19,860 nt of DNA, from contig JAFZAM010000059.1 in NCBI GenBank assembly GCA_017557265.1, positions 1 through 19,860 of the forward strand, given 5' to 3'. The notes under the pieces are model-generated. The model worked only from the letters and a program-made list of their open reading frames with translations. It did no database searches and was not told where the DNA came from. The position numbers were made by a program, and so were the translations under genes. Shown here one piece after another: positions 7,711 through 12,448 of this stretch. The DNA is from Oscillospiraceae bacterium (lineage in GTDB: Bacteria; Bacillota; Clostridia; Oscillospirales; Oscillospiraceae). Position 1 is the first letter of the stretch, and the number at the start of each line of letters is the position of its first letter.

Positions 7711-9147
7711 ATGCCGTCGGAAAAGAAGATAATAACGAATATCGTCTGGCGGTTTTTCGAGCGGACCGGGACGCAGCTCGTCACGCTAGCCGTATCGATA
7801 GTCCTCGCGCGTATGCTCGCGCCCGGGCTTTTCGGCGTGCTTGCCATGATAGTCGCCGTCGTCGCCGTATTGCGTGTGCCGATAGAAAACTGCCTCGGTC
7901 ACGCTCTTATCCAGAAGGAAAACGCGGACGGAACCGATTTTTCATCGGCTTTTTACTGCAATTTAGTTGCGTCCACCTTCATTTATGCTTTTGTTTTCTT
8001 CCTCGCGCCGCCCGTCGCGGAGCGTGCCGGAGATCCGGGCCTGACCGCCGTTATCCGTGTTCTCGGCCTCTCGATCCCGCTATCGGCCTTCAAAAGCGTA
8101 CAGCAGGCCTACGCGGAGCGGAACATGCTCTTTCGCAAGTTCTTTTTTGCGTCTCTGGGCGGGACGCTGATCTCGGGTATAGTCGGCGTACTGCTTGCTC
8201 TGAAGGGCTTCGGTTTATGGGCGCTCGCCGCCCAGTATCTGCTCGATCTAGCCGTCGATACGATACTGCTCTGGATCATCGTCCGCTGGCGCCCCGCCGC
8301 CGTTTTTTCAGCCGACAGGCTCAAAACGCTGCTGTCGTACGGCTGGAAGCTGACGGCCGCCGCGCTTATGGACTCGGCCTACGAGGGCCTGAAACAGACG
8401 CTGACTGGAATCCGCATTTCGAGCGCCGATCTCGCGTATCTCAACAGGGGACAGGTCTATCCGCGTGCGGCGTTCAACAACATCAACGCTTCCGTGGAGA
8501 ACGTCATGTTCTCCGCGATGTCGCGCGAGCAGGCGCGCCCGGAGCTCGTGCGCGAGATGGTCCGGAAAAACGTCACGACCGCGACCTATATCCTCGCGCC
8601 GATACTCGCAGGTCTCGCTGCCGTAGCGGAGCCGCTTACGCGCCTCGTTCTGACGGAAAAGTGGCTGCCTTGCGTGCCGCTGCTCAGGATATGCTGCGCG
8701 GCGTATCTGCTTTCTCCGGCCGTGAAGGCCAATCAGAGCGCGATAAACGCACTGGGCAGAAGCGATCTTTTCCTTAAGCTCGAGATCGTCAAGAAGATCG
8801 CGAGCGTCGTCGTCCTCATTGTCTCGCTTCATTTCGGAATCAAAGGCGTGGCAGTCGGACTGCTCGCAACATCGGTTATCTGTATGCTCGTCAACGCGCT
8901 GCCGAACGGAAAGCTCCTCGGCTATCCGCTCGGAAGGCAGCTTCTCGACGTTCTGCCGTCGATAGCTCTCGCCGCGGTGATGGGGCTGATCGTATATACC
9001 TTCGGCTGTCTCGGCCTCCGCGATATCCCGACGCTCGCCATTCAGATACCGCTTGGAACAGCGTTGTATATCGCGGGCTCCGCCGCTTTCGGACTGAAGG
9101 GCTTTTCCTATCTGACCGGACTTGTCCGGAGCTTCAAAAAAGAATAA
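7711..9147 (+). CDS. Polysaccharide flippase, Wzx-like (MOP superfamily)
   Basis: Moves the undecaprenyl-linked repeat unit across the cytoplasmic membrane. The 478 aa contain about 12-14 hydrophobic segments, and the N-terminus (IVWRFFERTGTQLVTLAVS, then LARMLAPGLFGVLAMI) is typical of the WzxC/Polysacc_synt_3 branch of the multidrug/oligosaccharidyl-lipid/polysaccharide superfamily. A conserved amphipathic stretch around 235-275 (LNRGQVYPRAAFNNINASVENVMF) is also characteristic. ATG at 7711 is preceded by AAAAGGAG (about 7697-7704). It lies 12 nt after the GT2 gene and is the last gene of the operon, followed by a terminator-like hairpin. The substrate is inferred only from the neighbouring transferases. 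Confidence 0.92.
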   Translation: MPSEKKIITNIVWRFFERTGTQLVTLAVSIVLARMLAPGLFGVLAMIVAVVAVLRVPIENCLGHALIQKENADGTDFSSAFYCNLVASTFIYAFVFFLAPPVAERAGDPGLTAVIRVLGLSIPLSAFKSVQQAYAERNMLFRKFFFASLGGTLISGIVGVLLALKGFGLWALAAQYLLDLAVDTILLWIIVRWRPAAVFSADRLKTLLSYGWKLTAAALMDSAYEGLKQTLTGIRISSADLAYLNRGQVYPRAAFNNINASVENVMFSAMSREQARPELVREMVRKNVTTATYILAPILAGLAAVAEPLTRLVLTEKWLPCVPLLRICCAAYLLSPAVKANQSAINALGRSDLFLKLEIVKKIASVVVLIVSLHFGIKGVAVGLLATSVICMLVNALPNGKLLGYPLGRQLLDVLPSIALAAVMGLIVYTFGCLGLRDIPTLAIQIPLGTALYIAGSAAFGLKGFSYLTGLVRSFKKE

Positions 9148-9151
9148 AAAA

Positions 9152-9189
9152 CGTCGCCCCGGTGTTTTCCGCGGCGGCGCTGTATTTAT
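9152..9189 (+). terminator. Probable terminator of the polysaccharide operon
   Basis: Directly after the flippase stop, CGTCGCC (9152-9158) can pair with GGCGGCG (9173-9179), with one G-U pair, and an inner CGG/CCG pair closes a TGTTTT loop. The following tail TGTATTTA is only moderately T-rich, so termination may be weak. Confidence 0.55.
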
Positions 9190-9542
9190 GAGAATATGTC
9201 AGATGATATTCTCCCAAAAGGGGATTATAGAAAGGTGTATCATAGTATTCAAGAAGAAAAATCAACAAAAAAGCAGTCTCTATTATGCTTTATTTTTTAT
9301 CATGATTATATTTGAATATTCATCCTGAAATTAGTTATATCAGGCCCAATTTCGGAACTGTAATGAACGGTTCCTCCGGAGCAATAGTCTTTATATTAAC
9401 GAAAGTAATATGAAGATCATTACGGTATGTGCTTGCGTATCAGCTTATAAAATGATATCTTTAAACAAAAGTTGACTCCGAGGGTCCCGTTCTGAATGCT
9501 TGAACTGACTGCCCGGAGCGATAACGTATTGCGGGAGGAAAT
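9190..9542. other. AT-rich intergenic stretch without a convincing gene
   Basis: This stretch is visibly AT-rich between GC-rich neighbours. The only notable frame (46 codons from ATG 9188, ending in a hydrophobic YYALFFIMIIFEY segment) has no ribosome binding site and no recognised similarity, so I do not call it. A small imperfect hairpin, GGAACTG/CGGTTCC, sits near 9355-9375. The last ~15 bases hold the ribosome binding site of the next gene. I see no RNA family I can name. Confidence 0.6.
9312..9340 (+). promoter_or_regulatory. Candidate sigma-A promoter in the AT-rich gap
   Basis: TTGAAT (9312-9317), a 17-nt spacer and TTATAT (9335-9340) form a plausible promoter for the flavodoxin-fold gene, leaving a leader of about 195 nt. 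In AT-rich DNA such matches occur by chance, so support is weak. Confidence 0.3.
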
Positions 9543-10055
9543 ATGAAGATAGCTGTTTTTAACGGAAGTCCGAGAAAAGAGAACACGTCCGCGATGGTTC
9601 AAGCTTTCATCGAAGGCGCGGAGGCCGCGGGACATGAGGTCGAAGAGTATCACGTCGGCAAAATGAAGATAGCCGGCTGCCTCGGATGCATGTACTGCAA
9701 AACAAAAGGCGAGGGCGTCTGCGTCCAGAAGGACGATCTGGAAAAGATCATGCCGGCATATAAAGAAGCGGACATGATAGTCTTCGCGTCGCCGGTCTAC
9801 TATTTCACCATGACCGCGCAGATCGAGGCGGCGATCCAGAGAGTTTTCTGTATCGGCAAGCCCGCGAAGGCGAAGAAGGCCGCGCTCCTGCTGAGCTCCG
9901 GTTCGCCCGGAGTCTATGACGGAGCGATAGCGCAGTTCAAAGCGTATACGCGCTATACCGGCATCGAGGACGCCGGCGTCATAACTGCGCACGGCGCCGA
10001 AAACAAATCCGAAGCAAAGCTCGCCGAGATAAGGGAATTTGCAAAGTCACTCTGA
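9543..10055 (+). CDS. Flavodoxin-fold NAD(P)H-dependent FMN reductase / iron-sulfur flavoprotein-like
   Basis: A cytoplasmic redox protein of 170 aa. The N-terminus MKIAVFNGSPRKENTS carries the FMN phosphate-binding loop of the NADPH-dependent FMN reductase superfamily. GCLGCMYCKTKGEGVC gives Cys 46, 49, 52 and 60 (CX2CX2CX7C), a compact motif like that of Isf-type iron-sulfur flavoproteins, though clostridial homologues with this motif do not all carry a cluster. FASPVYYFTMTAQIEAAIQRVF (81-102) forms the usual flavin-side loop and helix. ATG 9543 follows GGGAGGAA. It stands alone between the AT-rich gap and a strong terminator, so it is probably monocistronic. The electron acceptor is unknown; its position beside the polysaccharide operon is probably incidental. 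Confidence 0.88.
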   Translation: MKIAVFNGSPRKENTSAMVQAFIEGAEAAGHEVEEYHVGKMKIAGCLGCMYCKTKGEGVCVQKDDLEKIMPAYKEADMIVFASPVYYFTMTAQIEAAIQRVFCIGKPAKAKKAALLLSSGSPGVYDGAIAQFKAYTRYTGIEDAGVITAHGAENKSEAKLAEIREFAKSL

Positions 10056-10059
10056 AATG

Positions 10060-10097
10060 AAAAACGCCTCTGAGTAAATGAGCTCAGAGGCGTTTTT
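10060..10097 (+). terminator. Strong intrinsic terminator after the flavoprotein gene
   Basis: CGCCTCTGAG (10065-10074) and CTCAGAGGCG (10083-10092) pair perfectly around an 8-nt loop, flanked by AAAAA on the left and TTTTT on the right. The symmetry means it could stop transcription from either side. Confidence 0.92.
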
Positions 10098-10106
10098 GTA
10101 TGTATT

Positions 10107-10185
10107 GCGGTATGGCCCCACTCGCTCCCGCCCTGCGGGCGGAACCGCTCGGGGATGCCGCATGAGGCCGTGGGTTCAGTAGTCA
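10107..10185 (+). repeat. Direct repeat copy A (79 bp) with central hairpin
   Basis: Begins GCGGTATGGCCCC and ends GTGGGTTCAGTAGTCA. Apart from the central hairpin, it matches copy B at 10351-10428 with about one substitution and one one-base indel. The hairpin here is CCGCCC-TGC-GGGCGG (10128-10142). The last part contains the 18-base tRNA-Pro piece CATGAGGCCGTGGGTTCA, inverted relative to the tRNA gene. Confidence 0.9.
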
Positions 10186-10191
10186 AAATAA

Positions 10192-10226
10192 CAAAATGCG
10201 AGCCCAGCGAAGCGGGTCACATTTTG
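10192..10226. repeat. Hairpin between the direct repeats
   Basis: CAAAATG (10192-10198) pairs with CATTTTG (10220-10226). Inside, GCCC can pair with GGGT/GGGC-like bases around an AGCGAAGC loop. There is no T-tract on either side, so it is not an obvious terminator. Confidence 0.7.
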
Positions 10227-10251
10227 AGAGGAGGAGCGACAAAGCGAGTGA

Positions 10252-10273
10252 GCGGCTGTATTTAATCAGCCGC
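10252..10273. repeat. Perfect 7-bp hairpin
   Basis: GCGGCTG (10252-10258) and CAGCCGC (10267-10273) are perfect complements around the AT-only loop TATTTAAT. No T-tract follows. Confidence 0.7.
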
Positions 10274-10299
10274 GAAGGATACGATGTCCGCGACGACGA

Positions 10300-10323
10300 A
10301 GTGGCGGGATTTGAACCCACGGC
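10300..10323 (-). pseudogene. Exact 24-bp copy of the tRNA-Pro T-arm and acceptor 3' strand
   Basis: Bases 10300-10323 equal 10480-10503 inside tRNA-Pro, in the same orientation and exactly 180 bp away. On the minus strand the copy is preceded by a hairpin (10322-10345) where the anticodon arm would be and followed by TCGTCG instead of CGGACCA, so no CCA end and no full cloverleaf exist. It is a tRNA fragment, possibly an attachment-site duplication or a decayed tRNA copy. Confidence 0.75.
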
Positions 10324-10345
10324 ATGCCGACTGCGTCCGGCATGC
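10322..10345. repeat. Perfect 8-bp hairpin next to the tRNA fragment
   Basis: GCATGCCG (10322-10329) and CGGCATGC (10338-10345) pair perfectly around ACTGCGTC. It overlaps the end of the tRNA fragment, where the anticodon arm of a real tRNA would stand. Confidence 0.75.
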
Positions 10346-10350
10346 CGGCG

Positions 10351-10428
10351 GCGGTATGGCCCCGCTCGCTCCCGGCTTCGCCGGAACCGCTCGGGGATGC
10401 CGTCATGAGGCCGTGGGTTCAGTAGTCA
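10351..10428 (+). repeat. Direct repeat copy B (78 bp) with central hairpin
   Basis: Second copy of the element at 10107-10185. The central hairpin is CCGGC-TTC-GCCGG (10372-10384); its stem sequence differs from copy A, yet pairing is kept. The 18-base inverted tRNA piece lies at 10404-10421 and is complementary to tRNA-Pro bases 10492-10509. Confidence 0.9.
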
Positions 10429-10437
10429 GTCAAATGC

Positions 10438-10473
10438 AAAAGAGGCGACCCACAAAAGCGGATCGCCTCTTTT
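10438..10473 (-). terminator. Bidirectional intrinsic terminator of tRNA-Pro
   Basis: AAAAGAGGCGA (10438-10448) and TCGCCTCTTTT (10463-10473) pair perfectly around a 14-nt loop. On the minus strand it begins at the last base of the encoded CCA, so tRNA-Pro transcripts end almost directly at the mature 3' end. Read-through from trmD would stop here as well. Confidence 0.88.
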
Positions 10474-10548
10474 GGTCCGAGTGGCGGGATTTGAACCCAC
10501 GGCCTCATGGTCCCGAACCATGCGCGCTACCATCTGCGCTACACCCGG
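10473..10548 (-). tRNA. tRNA-Pro, anticodon CGG
   Basis: The minus strand gives a 76-nt cloverleaf with encoded CCA. The acceptor CCGGGTG pairs with CACTCGG (one G-U), with A discriminator and CCA. The D arm is GCGC-AGATGGTA-GCGC. The anticodon arm is CATGG-TTCGGGA-CCATG, giving CGG for codon CCG. The T arm is GTGGG-TTCAAAT-CCCGC. It has its own promoter at 10579-10607 and a terminator at the 3' end, and follows trmD on the same strand. Confidence 0.97.
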
Positions 10549-10555
10549 TTATTGC

Positions 10556-10570
10556 CGCCCGATTCGGGCG
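10556..10570 (-). other. Hairpin in the tRNA-Pro leader
   Basis: CGCCCG and CGGGCG (with AAT/ATT loop) form a perfect 6-bp hairpin between the predicted transcription start (about 10572) and the tRNA 5' end (10548). No T-tract follows, so it is an unlikely terminator for trmD. It could affect 5' processing of the tRNA precursor. Confidence 0.5.
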
Positions 10571-10578
10571 ACTTTGAT

Positions 10579-10607
10579 ATTATATTGTCATTATCCCGAT
10601 ATGTCAA
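10579..10607 (-). promoter_or_regulatory. Consensus sigma-A promoter of tRNA-Pro
   Basis: On the minus strand TTGACA (10602-10607), exactly 17 nt, then TATAAT (10579-10584): a full match to the housekeeping consensus. The -35 box overlaps the trmD stop codon. It would start transcription near 10572, about 24 nt before the tRNA. Confidence 0.92.
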
Positions 10608-11380
10608 GAGCGATTTTCATCGATCTCCGGCTCGCCGCTTTCGGCTTCAAGCTCGGCCTTTATCTCGGCCAGCAGCTTTTTGTCCGTTTTGTCAAGAGGA
10701 GCAGTTTCGAGCATGTCCGGACGGCGCAGCAGGGTGCGCCTGAGCGCCTCTTTTCTGCGCCATTTTTTGATGTTCGCATGATGCCCGGAGAGCAGTATAG
10801 GCGGGACGGCGCGCCCCTGCCATATCTCGGGACGTGAGTACTGCGGATATTCGAGCAGACCGTTCCAGTGGCTCTCCTCGGTAAAGCACTCCTCGTCGGA
10901 GAGAACGCCGGGCACGAGCCTGCAGACGGAATCCGCGACCGCGAGCGCGGGTATCTCGCCGCCGGTGACGACGAAATCTCCGATGGATATCTCCTCGTCG
11001 ACGCATTCGTCGATGAAGCGCTGGTCGACGCCCTCGTAATGCCCGCAGACGATGATGAACCGGTCGAGCTTGGAAAGACGCTTCGCGTCCTCCTGCTTGT
11101 AAACCTTGCCGCAGGGCGACATCATGATCGTATGTATGCGGTATCCCGCCTCGTCGCAAAGGTGCTTCCAGAGCGAGTGGAGCGGCTGAGCCTGCATTAT
11201 CATGCCCATGCCGCCGCCATAGGGATAATCGTCGACCTGCGTCTGCTTGTTCTCGGTATAGTCGCGTATCTGATGGCAGTCGATGCGGACGATGCCGCGC
11301 TCCTGCGCGCGCCCGATGATGCTCTCGACGAGCATGTCGCCGACGGAGTCGGGGAAGAGGGTCAGTATGTCGATATGCAC
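10604..11380 (-). CDS. trmD: tRNA (guanine-37-N1)-methyltransferase TrmD
   Basis: Methylates G37 of tRNAs with G36-G37 using S-adenosylmethionine, which prevents +1 frameshifts. Its substrates include tRNA-Pro(CGG), which is encoded next door. The 258 aa match family length. Motifs: IDILTLFPDSV at the N-terminus, DDYPYGGGMGMIMQ (50-63), SPCGKVYKQ (88-96), CGHYEGVDQRFID (112-124) and ISIGDFVVTGGEIPALAVAD (131-150) of the SPOUT trefoil knot, and SHWNGLLEYPQYSRP. The start is GTG at 11380, because an upstream ATG in the leader is immediately followed by TGA and GAGGGG sits about 10 nt before the GTG. It lies 4 nt after rimM and is the last gene of the operon. The usual rplS does not follow. Confidence 0.97.
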   Translation of the reverse strand: MHIDILTLFPDSVGDMLVESIIGRAQERGIVRIDCHQIRDYTENKQTQVDDYPYGGGMGMIMQAQPLHSLWKHLCDEAGYRIHTIMMSPCGKVYKQEDAKRLSKLDRFIIVCGHYEGVDQRFIDECVDEEISIGDFVVTGGEIPALAVADSVCRLVPGVLSDEECFTEESHWNGLLEYPQYSRPEIWQGRAVPPILLSGHHANIKKWRRKEALRRTLLRRPDMLETAPLDKTDKKLLAEIKAELEAESGEPEIDENRS

Positions 11381-11384
11381 GTCT

Positions 11385-11882
11385 TCACATCCCCTCTATG
11401 AGTTTAACGGTAACTACTCCGGCTTCGACGTCGACCTTCCTGACGAATTCGGGGACGTCGGGAATAAGGTGCTCTGTCTCGCCGCGCACGACGAAGACGC
11501 GCCCCGCGGGAAGCTCGAGAAAGTCCTCGAGCATGCCGACGACCCCTATTTCCTCGTCTCGGACCTCGGCTCCGATGATGTCTGAGAGAAAATATGCGCC
11601 GTCTTCAAGCTTGGCGTCATCGCGGGCTATAAAGAGCTTTTTGCCCTTGAGCGTCATCGCGGCGTTGATATCGTCGATACCATCAAGCCGCGCGAATAGC
11701 ATCTGCCCCTGAACGCGCGTCGAGACGACCTTTATCTCCCGTCCGTCGACGAAGAAACGTCTGAAACGGGAGAGAAAGGCGGGGGAGTCGCACCAGGGCG
11801 AGATCTTGACCTCGCCCTTTATGCCGTGAGTGTTGACGATCTCGCCGCACTCCAGATATTCGCTGAGCTTTCTGATGGCCAT
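11385..11882 (-). CDS. rimM: 16S rRNA processing / 30S maturation factor RimM
   Basis: Assists maturation of the 30S head and binds ribosomal protein S19. The 165 aa have the two-domain layout: RimM N-terminal domain with CGEIVNTHGIKGEVKI (residues 12-27), then a PRC-barrel domain beginning near DGAYFLSDIIGAEV and ending HLIPDVPEFVRKVDVEAG. The ATG at 11882 follows GGAGGTG. It lies 15 nt after khpA and 4 nt before trmD. Gene order and motifs agree. Confidence 0.96.
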   Translation of the reverse strand: MAIRKLSEYLECGEIVNTHGIKGEVKISPWCDSPAFLSRFRRFFVDGREIKVVSTRVQGQMLFARLDGIDDINAAMTLKGKKLFIARDDAKLEDGAYFLSDIIGAEVRDEEIGVVGMLEDFLELPAGRVFVVRGETEHLIPDVPEFVRKVDVEAGVVTVKLIEGM

Positions 11883-11897
11883 CAGAGCACCTCCGGC

Positions 11898-12128
11898 TCA
11901 GTCGACTATATCGACGGAGACCTTTTTGCCGCTTCTCGCGGCGAGAGACTTGACGAGGACGCGGATCTCTTTGGCGATGCGCCCCTGCCTGCCTATGACC
12001 TTGCCCATATCGCCCTCGGCGACGCGGAGCTCGAGAACGGTCTCGTTCTCGTATTCCTTCTCGGTAACGGTAACTGCGTCAGGATCGTCTACGAGGTTTC
12101 TGGCAATGTAGAGCAAAAGATCCTTCAT
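11898..12128 (-). CDS. khpA: KH-domain RNA-binding protein KhpA
   Basis: A small RNA-binding protein that in other Bacillota partners with KhpB/Jag and influences cell elongation and division. The 76 aa form a single KH domain. The GXXG loop is visible in GDMGKVIGRQGRIAKEIR (G46-R47-Q48-G49), followed by a C-terminal beta strand KVSVDIVD. ATG 12128 is preceded by GGAGGAAAAC. Position between rpsP and rimM is the standard one in Bacillota. Confidence 0.95.
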   Translation of the reverse strand: MKDLLLYIARNLVDDPDAVTVTEKEYENETVLELRVAEGDMGKVIGRQGRIAKEIRVLVKSLAARSGKKVSVDIVD

Positions 12129-12151
12129 TGTTTTCCTCCAATCAGAAGAGG

Positions 12152-12391
12152 TCAGATGATCTCAGCCTTCTTGAGAAGCGCTCTGACGGTGTCGGTGGGC
12201 TGGGCGCCCTTGGCGATCCAATCCTTGACGCGGTCGGCGTCGACCTTGAACTCAGAGGGGTCGGAGAGAGGGCTGTAGGTGCCGAGCTCTTCGATGAAGC
12301 GGCCGTCGCGCGGGAAACGGGAGTCGGCGACGACTATCCTGTAGTAGGGGTTCTTCTTCGCGCCGATGCGGCGAAGTCTGATCTTGACCAT
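12152..12391 (-). CDS. rpsP: 30S ribosomal protein S16
   Basis: Structural protein of the small ribosomal subunit. The 79 aa begin MVKIRLRRIGAKKNPYYRIVV and continue with SRFPRDGRFIEELGTYSP, both diagnostic of S16. Length is normal for Bacillota. ATG 12391 follows GGAGGAAAAAATC. A 57-nt gap separates it from ffh and a 23-nt gap from khpA. The ffh-rpsP gap is the longest within the operon and AT-rich, so an internal promoter is possible, but I see no convincing -35/-10 pair. Confidence 0.97.
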   Translation of the reverse strand: MVKIRLRRIGAKKNPYYRIVVADSRFPRDGRFIEELGTYSPLSDPSEFKVDADRVKDWIAKGAQPTDTVRALLKKAEII

Positions 12392-12448
12392 GATTTTTTC
12401 CTCCGTATATTTGTTTTGTTGTTTTTATATGTGAAACGCCCTCGGGCG

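Larger units (their letters stand above)
10098..10437. other. Palindrome-rich mosaic of tRNA pieces and repeats, no gene
   Basis: This non-coding stretch downstream of tRNA-Pro consists, left to right, of direct-repeat copy A, two hairpins, a copy of the tRNA 3' part, a third hairpin and direct-repeat copy B. Several frames are open here, but they simply follow the repeats and have no plausible starts or known protein similarity. The arrangement recalls REP/BIME-type elements or decayed integration scars. Confidence 0.7.

Noticed and set aside
9188..9328. 46-codon frame ending in a hydrophobic segment, possibly a small membrane peptide
   Set aside because: No ribosome binding site, follows directly on a terminator-like hairpin, and lies in AT-rich DNA where such hydrophobic frames occur by chance.
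9472..9500. TTGACT with a nearby partial dyad as a MerR-type promoter for the flavoprotein gene
   Set aside because: No acceptable -10 box at 17-20 nt spacing, and the dyad is too imperfect.
10098..10437. CRISPR array
   Set aside because: Only two copies of a 78-79 bp repeat, separated by 165 bp containing other palindromes; there are no short regular spacers and no cas genes.
10196..10577. Short open frames across the repeat/tRNA region
   Set aside because: They translate repeats, terminators and tRNA sequence; the shared peptide strings come from the duplicated tRNA piece.
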